A DNA stretch of 64,000 nucleotides from Incurvaria masculella (lineage: Eukaryota > Arthropoda > Insecta > Lepidoptera > Incurvariidae): positions 9,057,001 through 9,121,000 of the forward strand of contig OX335653.1 of NCBI GenBank assembly GCA_946894095.1. Reading direction: 5' to 3'. Below, piece after piece: positions 1 through 13,682 of this stretch; position 1 is the first letter of the stretch, and the number at the start of each line of letters is the position of its first letter. The notes under the pieces were generated by a model, which was not told where the DNA came from, searched no databases, and saw nothing but the letters and a program-made list of their open reading frames with translations. The translations under genes and the position numbers were made by a program.

Positions 1-3000
1 CATTTGAAATACACCTTTAATGTTTTTAAAGATATATCATTTATTTGGGAGTTGCGTTCGGTTTCATTTTTTTTTTCATTTTATTTATTGAAACTTTTTG
101 GCTAGTCAAATCATCCAAAGTTACGCCAAATACTGAATGATACGCGAATTCTATCAACTCTGTAAAGAAGAATCCGCAAATAAACTTAACAAATTTAGAA
201 TTGAATTATTCAACTCCTATAAATGGAGGTGCAACTTTTTCATGCAACAAATGGTCACTTCTGATATGTGTATTTTAGTCGTTTCGAAATCAAAGTTTTC
301 TTTATATTACTGCATCCATGGAATATACCATCCTGGTGCTTCAGATCGTCATGTGATTTTTTTTGTACGGAACTTATAGAAATTTTCTGTAAGATATACT
401 ATAAACTTAAGTTTTGACATGAAATGGATTCCATATCGAAACATATAAACTCATTGTTTCAATCTAGACACCCACATCGTAAATGTTGAATTATAGATTT
501 TCGACAAATATATTCATCGGCTCTGAGAAACATGGCGTGGTACAGTTTCCGGTAGCAACGATTGCCTGCACTATCACGACGCAAGTACGCTATAAATGTT
601 ACTCTACGCAGCAGCATGTCTACCGCATGTAATTCCTACTTATGTGCAGGTTGCGCCAAATTCTGATTAATCTCTGCATAAATCATGTCATCTAATATAT
701 AAGGTTGGGAGAAATAGTACTCTTGATTAGTTGGGTAGAACTGGATAGCGTGTTTTTTCTGTCATTTTTCATACTGTCGCATTTCCACAAAAATGTATCC
801 ATATAACATGGAAAATAAACTTGAATACCATAAACATATTTTTTTTGTAAATTGCGTATCAAACTGAGCTTATTCAGTTGGTCTTTATGGACATAAAGTC
901 TTGTGAACTTTGACACCAGTTAGTCATACTTTTGGTTAGACTTTTTTTAATTACTTCAACCAGCGCTATTACTATTAAAAAGTACGTCATATTCGCATGT
1001 AGACTGCAGCGATATATTAAAGCACCATGCACACAGATAAGGTGCGCCATCTGTTGACGACGAGTGGGCGACGTAAAAATGCGATTTTTGCAGTTGCGCC
1101 ATTCCGATTGAGATACACGCTTAGATGAAAATTTTTCATCTAAGGATACACGGTTTTATGCTGATACACAATCTCGTCAACGACATCTGATCTCAAATGT
1201 TTGTAAAAGCGCGTATAAGTGAAATTAACCATGCAGCTGTAATCAAATAACACAAAACTAACCCAGAAGTGAATAGAGCAGCTGTAGGTATGTGAACAAA
1301 ACCCAGAACTCGAGTAAAAAGGCGTGCGGTTTGATGGAAAGTCAAAGCTCTCTCTATTTAAGGGTATGGTCCTAACGTAACTTACGAAGTAGATACAATT
1401 GAAGCGGATACCTTGATTCACAAGTCTCCGGAATGTGGTGCAGCTCTAGAAAGGGGCAGCTTCAGCCATTCGAACCTCTGTCCGAGCATCTCTTCAGCCT
1501 AACGATGGGCAGGTACCCCGCAAGCTTGCTCTGAAATAAAAATTAACTGTGATCAAACAAAGAACATTTAGAAATCATGTTTTCAGTGTGTTCACTTCAT
1601 GGACCGTGTTCGCAATTAGGTAGGATGCTTCTAAATTGCTGACCTTCTGAGCTTAGGGACCGAAATTATGAAGCCAGAACTTCGACATGAAATACAATTC
1701 ATCGTACTTGATTTTGTGCGCGAGGCTCAAAGGAAATCGCGCTTGGAGTGTAGCAATCTTTATTTTATTTTTTAATTGCTAAGGACTGTATGAGAATTAA
1801 AAAATGTGAATGATCTTTCAACCTAAATTTCAATTGTCATGTAAGACAGTTGTCGTCGTCGACATTTTCCACAGAGTTTTTCTATTTGTCTGAACCAAAA
1901 TGTTATCCTATGCTGCTCTGTAATGTAAAATGCACCCAGGAAAATAATTATTATCAACGCATTTTGTGCATCGGTGTTGTCTATTGTTTTTCTGAAAAAT
2001 GTATAATGGGATGTTACATTGCGCTGCTGTTGATTCTAGTCCTATATTTCGTCGACAGACTTTCTTACCAAAATGCCCTGATCCGCTGCTGTCAATTTAT
2101 GTGTGCCTCCTCCACAGAAGTCCTTACTAAATTGTTATCCTCCTCTGTGAAATAATCTAACGAAACCGCGCCTCTTCGCTGTACAATAAACACTATGTAA
2201 ACACTCCTCATTTTTCAATCAAAAAATCATTTGCAAATCAGAATTGTCATTCAAGGCAATTCTTTTTTGAAAATAAAGTGAACATGAGTTTTAATATTTG
2301 GAAATTAATATTATATGGAATAAGAATTACGTTTTGACATATCTTTTCAACAATAATCGCAATGGAATACGCAAAAAAAATATTAAATTATGAGTTAGTA
2401 TAATATTTAAAAGAAATCTCGTTACTCATAATATTTTTAGTTTAATCATCTAAACTAATGTAATTTATAATTAATAATTGTTAGGTGCTATATTTTCTCT
2501 CGATATTTGTTGTATTTTTAGCTCATTTATTTTGTTTGCGTCAGTAATATCCAAACAATAAAACTCTGAAAATTAAGAATTAGTTAACAAGGCTATGATA
2601 TATGGACGGTAAGGCAAACAAGACGAAATGATGAAATTTCCTCAGTATATTAATGAGATATTCTTGGAATGATATGTAAGTATGCGGATAATGGACGGTA
2701 AATCAATGACATATTCATAAAAAAGGAAGACACATTTATTCCGATAAGCGGTACGTGTGTAGTACAAAAACTAGTAATTAACCTCGAAAAAAATTTAAAT
2801 GGAGTATACAATTATTAAATAATGAAAGCTGAACAGGTACAAATATATAGAAGTACCAACATTTACGCTAGCTCTTCTGGCGGAAGCGAAAAATTTAAAA
2901 TATTTTTCAGTTCCCGTAGAACCAGACAGTATCGCTTTTATCGGGAAGCTGACTTTATAGCCTCGTGTCGCCAGTGCACATCTGCTCGTAGTTTACCGGC

Positions 3001-4029
3001 TTTGTGGGTCATTTCGGTTGCATGGCGAGGTTGCCCTGAATGAAGGCAAAATAAAACGAATAGTTTTAACATTTAAATAAGGCAAGGTGTTATTAAGTCA
3101 TCATTTTCCTTTTCGGGGATGAGGCTGTAATGAGATCTGAATTATTGAAGGACTACTATATCATAAAATAAAAAAAATGTGTACTAGTATTACTAAAACG
3201 GTTAGTTTAAATGGGATAAGTTTTATGAAGACAAGACAATTTAAAAATGTATGAAACAAATTATGCTGTCCACTATTTTGAATAAATTCTTCGAGTTCTG
3301 AAGATAGGGTGAAGCATTTTCGCGCTGGACAGCCATACTCAGCCTCTGTAAGAAAGACTATCATGTTCTGCCGATTCTCCTATTAGTTTTCCGTCTTCCT
3401 AGATATTTTACCCTCTATAAAAATGGGCTCAAGTGTTTACAATGCTATTGGGATAAAATATACATTCTAATTTATGATCATTCTCTATTTGACCATTATA
3501 GAACGACTTGCGAAATCAGCGGCGGAGCCAAGGCGTTATCGGCAAGTAAGTAGCAGCAAGTATCTCTACACAAGTTCCATTCCAGGTGAGAGCCCATGGA
3601 ATTAAGTTGATCCCATCTGGGCACTTACCATCGTCTCTGCTTATTCCGCAAGGCTCTAGAGTCGATGAAATCTTAGCACGTTTAATTATGTAATTTCATT
3701 GATGATGACGTGAGTGACGATCTGCGATTGTTGTACACCTTAGTCCATGGTAAACATTTCGGTCCACATTGGTTCCACATACACATATATGCTCTTTTTT
3801 TCACAATCAACTAAGTTTACCCTACAAATTTAACCCCTAAAGGATAAATATTACTAAAAATACGAAAGGACTAAAAGCACATATTTTCATTCATTGACAA
3901 ACATTAATCACCAAATACAAAGAAGCCCGTTTCTTGGAAACCAGTAATTTTAACCTATCGCCTTTTTTAGGATTAAATTTTGCTTGCCAAAACCTATATT
4001 GAAGAAGATCCGATTATGGAAGTTTCATA
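1..4029. other. intergenic, no gene recognised
   Basis: AT-rich sequence with only short ORFs on both strands, none showing a recognisable domain, codon pattern or splice context. No tRNA or rRNA was seen. I see no support for a gene here. Confidence 0.5.
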
Positions 4030-5187
4030 CCAGCTTCGTCCACCTTTATAGACGAACCACCGGACGAACTAAAACTAGCGCGAGTCATACCTCTTCACAA
4101 AAAAGGATGTCCTCAGGATATACATAACTGTAGACCAATATTACTTCTTCTTTTTAGTACAGTTAAAAAAAAAGGTATTGACGAGGCTAATAGAATTTCT
4201 TAATCAACACAATATATTAAATGGTAAGCAATTCGGATTCCAAAAAATAAAGCCACTAGCGTCGCTATAAATGAAAAGCTAAAGTTTATCTTACTTTCCC
4301 TGGATAGGTAAAGGCAACCATATCCAAGGCGTTTGACTGCGTGAGTCGCAACACAATTTTGGCAAAACTTGCCCTGTGTGGCATAAGAGGAAATGAATTG
4401 GAGTTATTCAAATCATATCTTTGTAACAGGCAACAGGTTTTTAATGTGAATGGATTCATATCTGACTCACTGCTAGTAACATTATGGGGACCACAGGGAG
4501 TAAGTATTGGGCCCAATATTATTTTTAGTGTATATTTTATATTTAAACGATTTGCATAAAAACAGAAAATGAGATAGTCATATTTGCGGATGATACAACA
4601 TTTTAATTTTAATACAAGCTAGCTAATTTATAGCAAATATTCTCCAAAGCCGTAAAAAATCTAGCCCTATGGTTTGAATCTACATAACATTTTGCTGCTT
4701 AATGTAAACAAAACGTACGTTGTGCATTTTGCTTTAGGCTCTAGAAGTAACCAAGCTGACTCCGAGCCGAAGCCGAACGGTAGAGCCTAAAGTCGGTCAC
4801 GACTACTCTCCCTGAACTCAGAACAGTTAGTGAAGTTGATCAATAAGAGTTATTACAATATCTCGTTCATATTTCTACCTTTGCCGATAGTTGTGTTTAT
4901 GTATGCTTATAATCTAGTCAGATTGTATTTTTAATTTTAAATTAATATGATTTAAATTGATTGTTTCCTAACTATACCTGCTGCCTACAACTTTTAAAAT
5001 TTGGACGTGGCGATGGCCGATATACAATATATAAGCTCAATATAGTCAGATTTTAATTTTACTTCATTGTATTAATTATTTCTAAGTATAATTTTTAAAT
5101 CGTGATAAACGCCTATTGACGAATGCAATTTTTGGCTCAATTTTTGGCAAACTGTGAAAAACCACCAATAAACAAATAAATAAATAT
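4030..5187 (+). pseudogene. degenerate non-LTR retrotransposon, reverse transcriptase relic
   Basis: Three frames together give pieces of a LINE reverse transcriptase. They are a VIPLHKKG..NCRPI-like segment near 4090-4140, an FGFQK-like segment near 4230, an AFDCVSRN..LALCGIRG segment near 4330-4390, a WGPQGVSIGP segment near 4490, and the catalytic FADDT at 4583-4597. The order matches RT motifs of CR1/Jockey-like elements. Frameshifts and stops separate the pieces, so the copy is dead. It ends in an A-rich (AATA)n tail near 5165-5187, typical of a LINE 3' end. No endonuclease domain is seen upstream, so it is 5'-truncated. The clade is uncertain. Confidence 0.7.
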
Positions 5188-5242
5188 GCTGTTCTTCTAT
5201 ATTATAATATGATCATAACATTTTACTTTTTAAGATGACTTT

Positions 5243-5509
5243 CTTTCCGCCGACGCACTTGATGTCGTCTTCCCACAAGGCGGGTGATCTTCCCACACTC
5301 CGTTTTCCTGTCCCAGACCACGTAGGACACGGTTACTCCAACGGTCGTCGTCTCTTCGGCTGGCGTGACCAGCCCACTATCATTGGAGCTTAGCCACCCG
5401 GTGTTTAATATCGACTACTTTGGTACGTCGGCGGATTGCCACGTTACGCACCATATCACCGCATAGCTCGCTCCATTGCTCGCTGGGCAACTTTCAACCT
5501 TTGGATAAC
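5243..5509 (-). repeat. RTE-like LINE 3'-end fragment, copy 1
   Basis: It shares long stretches with 17166-17457 and 33283-33405 (TTTCCGCCGACGC, ACTCCGTTTTCCTGTCC, CCAACGGTCGTCGTCTC). Read on the - strand, the better copy at 17166 encodes a GRPPVRWEDD...W..GEAYVQ-like tail typical of RTE-clade LINE polyproteins. This copy is more decayed and has stops. Confidence 0.6.
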
Positions 5510-7977
5510 GGCGTAAGAGTCCACGTTTCACACCTGTACGTCATAACCAGGAGGACGCACTGGTCTTATATTCGGGTCTTTAATTTTCAGTTCAAGTAAT
5601 ATTCCAGTGGCGCAAAAGCGATCAAATCATGAATAAAGATGATATGACGATACGACGGTAGGTTCTCGTAACCCACTTAGTATTTGCTTTTCTCGAGAAC
5701 AACTTTCTCCCTAGAATCGAGCCAAATAATCGACATACTCAATACTGGCCTCACTTTTATCGTTCCTCCATTTTTTATTGATTGTCCCACATTGGTAGCA
5801 GCTTTGAATTTGCTTTTTAATGTTTGTGTAATAATACTAAAGATCTTTCAAATAATAAGCTGTCATACTGTTTTTAGTATAATGTGAACCTCGTCTGAAA
5901 TGTAGTCCGTTATACTACAAAATTCTCCCGTCAGGGTCTGAGTTCTCGTCTGATGTTCATGTGAGTCAGAGTTTTGTCATCGCTTGCATTCAAAGTCATT
6001 CAGTAGAACAGCAGAAACTGAGATGAACTGGCTCCTCCAACAATTATCTTTCGAGCATTTCAGCTGATTATGAGTGTTAGGTGGTTGTTATGGCCTAATA
6101 GGTCCAGGATGAATAGATCTCCTAACCTAATCGAGATTCAAAATTTCTGTCGATTGGCGTGCATCTCGAGAGGTATTCCAAAGAGACAGATAAACTAATT
6201 CAATTTCAAATTCAAAATGACTGGCAAAATGGACTGACTTTTGTGCAACCGTGCTAGCCAAATTTTTAACGGCTAACACCTCCAGCTATTAGTTAAAATA
6301 ATGTTTGCAACAGTGCAACCCTTGCTAAAGTCATTTTCGGTAAAAGATCCACTCACGGAGACATCAGGCGCGTATTTTATGTTGAAATCTTGCTCACGAC
6401 CATCAATTCAATAGAATTGCTGTTGGCCTATATTGAACACAGTTTCTTAACCCTGATATGTTTGTTCACCTGTAGCTAACATACAGGCTTTGACGAACTC
6501 CTTTGGTTTTAGACGGAGGTATGACAAATAACATAAAGGTGTGATTTCCGTTAATTTAACTCCCATTTTATATACATAATCCCGTCATGAGATAACAAGC
6601 TTGACAAGTCTAACCATTATTTGAATTATTCTCTTTAATTAATTCTCGGCGCAGTAACATCTCTCTATTCTGTAGCTTTTTTTCACTCACTCTTTTCCAG
6701 CAATTTATGTGGATCAGGTATTGGCCAGCTTCAAGTTTTCGTTGCTTCAATAATAGCTGACATTATATTTTCAGTCAATATGGTCTTGAATTTAATGGTA
6801 TATTTTGCCTCTTCTATGAGGCAGAGTTCACATTCTTCCGAACGAGGTCAACGAGACAAGACCTCAGCATTTACAATGGATTTTAATGTTCTGTGTGAAA
6901 CACTTTAGTAGCCAGCGCGCACCTTGATCTTGTGGATTTTTATACTGAATCAACCATTGCAAAGTGGCATGATCAGTTATCAACACATGAGGTTTTCTGG
7001 AACTGGCCATGTGTAATGAAAACATTGAAAAAGCTTGACCTGCCCAGAAACATCACATAACTCTAGAGGCGTTTCCCCTCCTTTTAGAAACATTTAAACA
7101 TCAGTGCAAGTTGATGAACACAATATATATCCTCTGATAAATGGTGGATGCTTGTGACCTATGTAGGCCATGTAGACATTAATTGTGAATTTACGACGTC
7201 AGCAAATCGACAATATTGCGGGACACTGGACGTGTGCGTGGATGGAGTGCATTAATAACGGGTATGTATGTAATATGCCTTCCGAAATATGTACTCGTAA
7301 CTGTATGGTAAATATACACCGTGTAAGTACGAGCCAAAAGGAGATAACTCTACTTTCCACATTGCGACTTTAAAAACTTTCTGTCAGTTACGGTTTATCA
7401 ATGTATAATGTAAGCCTTATTTTGCTTGCCCTGTTAAATTATTGAAATTAAAGATGGTATATCTATCTTGCCATTAAATTACCGTGCAAGCACTGTTGTC
7501 ATATCTGGGCATAAATGAAATCATAGATTTAGTTTAGGTGAATATGTATGTGTTAATAACGTAAGTTTAAATATTTTTTTGGTATTGTCTTTAAGACAAA
7601 CACAAAAAACAACAATTTGTAGTACCGACAAACTTAAAAACCAAGTACTTAAAATAGATGGGCAGCTGATTTGGTATTTTAAAGCTTAACAGGCAAACCC
7701 AAAATATCACTAATTTCTAAAAGTACTTTCGTGTTTTAGGACCGGCTCTCCAGGACCAGCATCTGGTTCCGCTTTCACGCAGCTCCAGAACTTCTCTTAC
7801 CATTCGACCCTCATAGCTTCTAGAGGCGCCTGCGCAGGACAAAATAAGGGGGTGGACATTTTCAAGTACAGGTGTCACATATTCATATTTTCTGCTTAAT
7901 ATTTAACTTACACCTATACTCACTAACGGTAACTTTTACTTGATACCTGTAATGTACGTGTGTATCAATATGATGTA
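5510..7977. other. intergenic, no gene recognised
   Basis: No ORF with recognisable content, no RNA gene and no clear repeat seen. Confidence 0.4.
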
Positions 7978-9927
7978 TGAATGAATGAATGAATAAATTC
8001 TTTATTGTGCATAACAAAAATACAATTTCAGAGAAAACATACAGCAAAACAACAATACTGCACAAAGGCGGACTTATCACTAAGAGTGATTTCTTCCAGT
8101 CAACCCTTGGGGTGATGAGGAAAGGCAATAGAAATATCTGTAGGTAGGTGACACACCAGAATTTGAAAAGAAAAAAAAAATTAACTCCATAAACATACAT
8201 ATACCATAATATATACATATTTATACATATAATTGAATATACTAATATATATGATACAATACACTAATACATATTATTATATCCACAAACCAGGGAAAAA
8301 AAACCTATAATAACTATTACCATTGATTCTAAAATCAGTACTATTAGAAGGACAATAAAATTAAATATATATATACAGTGAGAACATATTATCATCTTTA
8401 CATTTCATTTAAGTAAAACTCCTTGACTTTAAGTTTGAAAGAGCTGATAGTTTGACAGGAGCGGACTGTGATGGGCAACGAGTTCCACAGACGTGCGGCA
8501 TGAACAGTAAAGGAGTTAGAGAAAAAACACGTCGTATGGCGAGGAATCGCAAGGATACTGTCATTGCTAGATCGCAAAGGGAGACCGTGTGAAGAGAGGT
8601 TCATAAACCGGGAACGAAGATATTCAGGAGAGTTAGGGTTATTTAGAATTCCGTAAAGAAGAATTAGTAAATGACAGTTCCTTCGGAAACGGATGGGTAG
8701 CCATTTAAGCTCTCGACGGTACTGCGATACATGGTCATATTTACGCAGACCATATATGAAGCGAATGCAGAGATTCTGCAAACGATCCAGCTTGTCTAGG
8801 AGAACTTCAGTTAGATCCAAGTAGCAAACATCTGCGTAGTCCAAAATCGGAAAGAGGAGAGTTTGCACCAAAGTAATTTTGGTTCGGACTGGGAGGAAAT
8901 TCTGCAAGCGCTTTAAGGAGTGGGCGGCGGCAAAGATTTTTCTGCTGACCTCGTTTACCTGGGGCACCCACGATAAAGTTTCGTCAATGAAAATTCCTAA
9001 ATTCTTGACTGTTTTGGAGTATGGTATGACAACTCCATTGTAGATCACTGCTGGCAATGTGCTGTAATCAACCTTCGACAGAAGTCTAGGGCTGCCTATT
9101 ATTATGGCTTGTGATTTGGTAGGATTTACCAGCAGGCCAAATGATTTTGTCCAAGTAAGTATATGTTCCAGGTTCACGTTCATTTCAGATACGGTATCTG
9201 CCAGGTTATCGAAGGAGCAATGCAAATACAACTGTAAGTCATCGGCGTAAAGGTGGTAGAGAGAAGTAAGCAGATTCGTGATCAGATTTATAAAGATGGA
9301 AAACAGCAAAGGAGATAACACGCCACCTTGTGGAACGCCAGCAGTCAAATCAGCCCAGTCAGAATATTCATTGTCAATCCTGATACACTGATGACGACCA
9401 CGAAGGTATGAATCAAACCAGTCAAGCACTACCGGAGATAAGTTAAGTGTCCTTAGAATACCTAGCATAATGTCAAAGTCAACTGTATTGAAAGCATTGC
9501 TGAAGTCCAGCAACGTTAAAACTGTAACATTCTTATTTTCCATATTTGTACGGACATCTTCAGTGACTTTGACAAGGGCAGTGACAGTGCTGTGACCAGG
9601 TCGGAAACCTGACTGCATTAGGTTCAGTATGTGGTTATCTGTAAGAAAGTCGGCCAACTGCTGGTGAACAATGCGTTCCAAGATTTTTGACAAAACCGGT
9701 AAAATTGAAATAGGGCGATATTGGCTGAAAGAGGAGGGATTTGAAATTTTTGGGAGAGGAATAACGTAAGCCCTTTTCCAGGTACTTGGAAAAGATCCAC
9801 TGGAGAGGGAATGGTTTAAAATATAAGTTATTATTGTTGACTTATATATGTATCTAAGTCCATGACGAAATGTTGGAGGATATTTCCTGTGTTCAGACTT
9901 ATTAAAACCGTTACAAACGTTTATGTA
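7978..9927 (-). mobile_element. 5'-truncated non-LTR retrotransposon (CR1/L2-like)
   Basis: The element runs on the - strand. It begins inside the reverse transcriptase domain at about 9927, ends its ORF at 8398, and has a ~400 bp 3' untranslated region that finishes in AATAAAGAATTTATT and then an (ATTC)n short tandem repeat at 7978-7995. A microsatellite 3' tail in place of poly(A) is usual for CR1/L2-type LINEs. The 5' half (ORF1 and endonuclease) is missing, as expected for aborted target-primed reverse transcription. Confidence 0.8.
8398..9927 (-). pseudogene. LINE reverse transcriptase ORF, 5'-truncated
   Basis: An uninterrupted frame of about 509 codons, with no start codon at its upstream limit. 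In order it shows YRPISILPVLSKILERIV (RT motif 1-2 region, near 9720-9660), SGFRPGHST, DFSNAFNTVD (motif 3 Asp), GVPQGGVLSPLLF (motif 4), the catalytic YADDLQLYL near 9250-9230, and a thumb/C-terminal region ending in an ARLWNSLP motif common in CR1/L2-type elements. The frame is clean, so insertion is probably fairly recent. Without the endonuclease it cannot move itself. It was clearly once part of a LINE ORF2 protein; the clade assignment is an inference. Confidence 0.85.
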
Positions 9928-10206
9928 TTAACAAAAAAATAAACGGACAACCGTAAGCGTACCAGAGACTTTAAGCGACGAAAATAATGCGTCTGATGTG
10001 GCGATAAAATTGATAAAACAAAAGTTTGGGGAATAAAGTTCTTTGTGCGGTACTGTAAATATAAAAAATATGTTTTAATTATGAAACAAGCCACAAAGTA
10101 GGAACCGATATGTCTGAAAGGTATTTAAATAAAGAAATATTGAAAATGATATGTGATTTAATAATATTTTTCCTATTATTTTCCGAAAAAATAATGAATG
10201 TGTAAG

Positions 10207-10290
10207 CTTGCCGGGCGGCGCGGCACGGTGCGGGGGCCGGCTGGAGGCGGGGGGGGCGGGGTGGCGAAGCGCGTCACGCGATGTAGCCGA
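10207..10290. other. GC-rich islet
   Basis: A block of about 80 bp made almost wholly of G, C and CpG sits in AT-rich DNA. It is not part of any repeat I recognise here, and similar islets occur at 16370 and 18360. ORFs across it are composition artefacts. Confidence 0.4.
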
Positions 10291-10824
10291 ATTATTCACT
10301 TTTTGCCGTCACTCGGAAAATGTTAGCTGTCTTGCAAAATATTTTCACTTGTCATCAAGTGTTCGTGTCGATTTCGCTTCTCTCTCTAGATGATAGAGTT
10401 GAAACTGCTCCGCCGTGTCCCTGCCAGGTTGGCTGGATTGCTGGGAATGTTTGTTGAATCGTTTTCTCGTTTTTATCCGTGTGGTAAGATTTGAGAAGGA
10501 TCTATGTTAAGTGCTCGTCTTGTTCTTTCTTTTTCTCGGCTCCTCTTGAGACCCGACAGAGACGACTTTTCGTGACAGAACCGACCGCTCTCAACTGAAT
10601 TAGCACTTGTCTCCGTGTACAAATTGTACAAAATGTTTTATGATGATATCAAAAGTAAATTTTTAGTTTTTGTTTTCATAATAACTAGTAAACTTTATTG
10701 ATATGCTGAATTAGCTCCAATATTCCATTTATGCCAAAATGACAATTTTATATATTTTCCATGAACCAATAATGAATCATCTACTATTTCGCTGGATTTA
10801 TTAGCTACTATTTTTTTTCTGTAA

Positions 10825-11195
10825 CTGGACATGGATGCTAACTTCAAACTGACCGTCAGATATCAGCCTTACACACTACATGAGAACTATGTGCCATGCC
10901 AGGACCTTCTTTATATTGCTAGACTACATTGAACTGGATGGTAAATAAGGACAATTTTCATTGCTGCTTTGACCATCATTCATTGAATTCGTTGGTGACA
11001 ACCTGGGTGGGATTAACCCTACCACCTAGTAAATTAAAGAAGGATACCTACAGTTTTACGTGGAATACGAACCACGGCCAGCCTCAACGGTTGAAAATGG
11101 TCACCGATCCAGAACCCAACCGCGCTCAGATGTGCTTCACCCGGCTTATCGAATCGTGCCACTGGGCTACCTACCGATCCATGTCCAGTTACATA
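10825..11195 (-). repeat. tRNA-headed SINE copy
   Basis: Same family as 11401-11765 and 27230-27630, on the - strand. It contains the shared body segments CTACATTGAACTGGATGG and ATGCCAGGACCTTC and ends in a decayed tRNA-like head (CCACTGGGCTACC at the right). Some internal segments are missing. Confidence 0.7.
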
Positions 11196-11400
11196 TTAAA
11201 ATAATCCTTCCCAGCTTTCTTCATTCTTATTTTGATCCCTTGTGGAAAAACTTTTTAATAAAACTTATGAATAAACTTCCGAAGTCTTTAATATGTGGTC
11301 ATTGATGGCAAAACGTATCACTGACAACTAAAAATGATGAATAGAGCTGACCATGAGAACTATTCAACTATTCAACTATATATCAACTACTATTGAGCGG

Positions 11401-11765
11401 CTCGTATCCTAGTGGCGCGGGGACTGGCCTAGCGTATCAGAGGTCTGGGTTCAATTTCTCGCCCGACATGCACCACTTTCTTTCTCATTTTAAGTTCGAT
11501 AAGTGCATTTCGTCACGAATTGCACGAGCTGCTTCACGGTTCGGAATTCATGTAAAACTGTAGGTCTCCTTCCCCTACTAGGTGGTAGGGTTTAATGCCC
11601 GCCTGGGTTGGTAGCATCGCATTGGATGAAAATATGAAGCGGCAATGAAAAATTGTCCGTGTTTTCCATCCAGTTCAATGTAGCCGTGCTCATAAAGGGA
11701 AGGTCCTGGCATGGCATCTAATTCCTTCGGGATTGTGGTGCACTAGGCTAATATAACGGTAGTCC
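11401..11765 (+). repeat. tRNA-headed SINE copy, + orientation
   Basis: The left end looks tRNA-derived: a box A-like CCTAGTGGCGCGGGG and a box B-like GGTTCAATTTC about 45 bp later, the internal RNA polymerase III promoter layout. The body follows (CTACTAGGTGGTAGGG, CCATCCAGTTCAATGTAGCC, AAGGTCCTGGCATGGC). It is the best copy for orienting the family. Confidence 0.75.
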
Positions 11766-12413
11766 CAGCAAAAGTTGCACCAATAATGTCGCACACCGAT
11801 GCTCGGTCCATGCGAGTATCGCAAAACGCAGACGTAATTTTGCGATTAGGGAGCCGTGCGCGGGGCGCAATGTCCCGAGCGAGGCCCGCTACGAATGAAG
11901 ACGTCTACATCGTCCCGCGACTTAGAGGCAGGCTATCGGGGCTAAATTCTCGACGGATCTAACCGATTGTTTCCGAAGTTTAAGGCTCCATATGACGCTA
12001 ACCTCAAATATGTTGTGTTTATTTTTATTTAATCTCAGCGTCGGTTCAGAATAAACACCCGTATAAAAATCTAAATATCCAAGTTTAGACTATTATCTAG
12101 TGTATGACCGTAAAATGGTTTTAATGAGTTGCTTATATTGTAGTGTTAATTGTAGTATTTAGTATTTATTTATTGATATTTATGTAGTTAAATTTATGTA
12201 CAATTATAAAGGTTATATATTTAAGTTTAAGCATAATGTGTATTTGTTGTATATTGTGTAGGAATTATGTTTCCTCTAAAGCTATTTCTCCATAGTTACT
12301 ACTCGCACTACTGCTCACGATACCCAAAGGAAGATACCCTCCGGCATTAAGTTGTACCTTTTGCCCGAGTTTTTTTGAGTGCAATAAACTTATATAAATA
12401 AATAAATATTCTC
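11766..12413 (+). repeat. probable LINE 3' untranslated tail
   Basis: A noncoding stretch ends with GTGCAATAAACTT followed by an (ATAA)n run at about 12385-12412, the form of a LINE 3' end. No coding remnant is left, so only the tail supports the call. Confidence 0.35.
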
Positions 12414-12916
12414 TAAAAAATGTATGTTTGTACATATGGTTATTACTACGTTTTCAAGTCGGCACTTGGAAACTATAAATGATTTAGACAATTTTCTTTT
12501 TTATGGTACAAGATCACATATATATCTGCTTAACAACCGTTAAACATTTATTAATTCACTTTAGAAAGCAGACTTTACAGGTCAAAACCTAAATTTCGCT
12601 TCTTCGCCCTCGATTTTCACTCGAATGCAACAATGAACCCTAACGCAAACTCAATTATTCCGGAGATCGCCATTATCGTTTGTTTGCTGAACGCTGGAGT
12701 CAGTTGGAGCCTTAAGTACAAACGGTCGCGTTGTCTGCGATCCTTACAGTCCCGATTCATTACTTGTCAATATTAACTTTGGAGTATTCTTTGCCTTGCG
12801 GGTGGGGTCTGCAACTCTCATCCTGGGATTAGTTCGTTAAACAGTATTAAAGTATTAAAAGTATAGAATTTAATGTTCTTTACAAATGTATCTTTCTACA
12901 GCGCGGAAAGTAAGAA

Positions 12917-13232
12917 ATCCGGCCAAGTGCGAGTCGGACTCGCACACGAAGGGTTCCGTACCAACTACCTATTGCAATTATCAAGATCGAGCAAATAACG
13001 CCAAGAAATCCATTTTAAATTTTTGTCGTTGAGCCCCCTTTAATTTTAATTATTTTATAATCTTTCCTATTTATTGTTATAGCGGTAATATAAATACAGA
13101 CTGTGAAATATTCAAGTGCTATTACGGTTTGTGTACAGCCCTGTGACAGACGGACGGACGGACAGACGGACGGACAGCGGAAACATAGTATTAGGGTTCC
13201 GTTGGCACCTCTTGGGCACGGAACCCTAAAAA
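12917..13232 (-). repeat. GGTTCCGTA/CCGT-rich interspersed repeat, copy 1
   Basis: Bounded by GGCCAAGTGCGAGTCGGACT and by TAGGGTTCCGTTGGCACC. Inside is a run of GGACGGACGGAC (CCGT repeats on the other strand) and an AT-rich centre. Three + strand copies lie at 15897, 21716 and 25472. The family is widespread in Lepidoptera; it has no coding capacity here. Confidence 0.75.
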
Positions 13233-13410
13233 CTGGTATTTTCCATACATAACGTGACTCTTACTTGCTATGGCAATTTCCTGAGTCGTGGAGTCGCGTT
13301 ATCTTCAAATGATCAAATGATTTATCTTAAAATACCGATTCATTATATGACAAAATTACCTAAAAGAAATATTTTTGGTCTTGCGGATTGGGGTCTTTAT
13401 ATTTGGGGTC

Positions 13411-13682
13411 AGCCTCGGTAGCCCTGAGGCGCGACGACTTGCGACTCGATCAGCGTGGTGAAGAACCTCTGAGCTCAGTTGGTTCTGGATTGGTGACCAT
13501 TTTCAACCATTGAGGCTGGCCGTTGTTTGGATTCCACGTAAAACTGTAGGTCCTCTTCCTTACTTACTCGGTGGTAGAGTTAATCTCGCCCGGGTTGGTA
13601 CCATCGCATTGAATGATATGAAATTGAAAAGCATCATGTTTTCTATCCAGTTCAATGCAGCCGGAAAATATAAAGAAGGTAG
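13411..13682 (+). repeat. SINE copy, variant head
   Basis: The body matches the SINE family (CACGTAAAACTGTAGGTCC, CCCGGGTTGGTACCATCGCA, TATCCAGTTCAATGCAGCCG). The head (CGGTAGCCCTGAGGCGCG...GTTCTGGATTGGTGACC) resembles that of 20745-21050 and differs from the GGCGCGGGGAC head of 11401, suggesting two subfamilies. Confidence 0.6.
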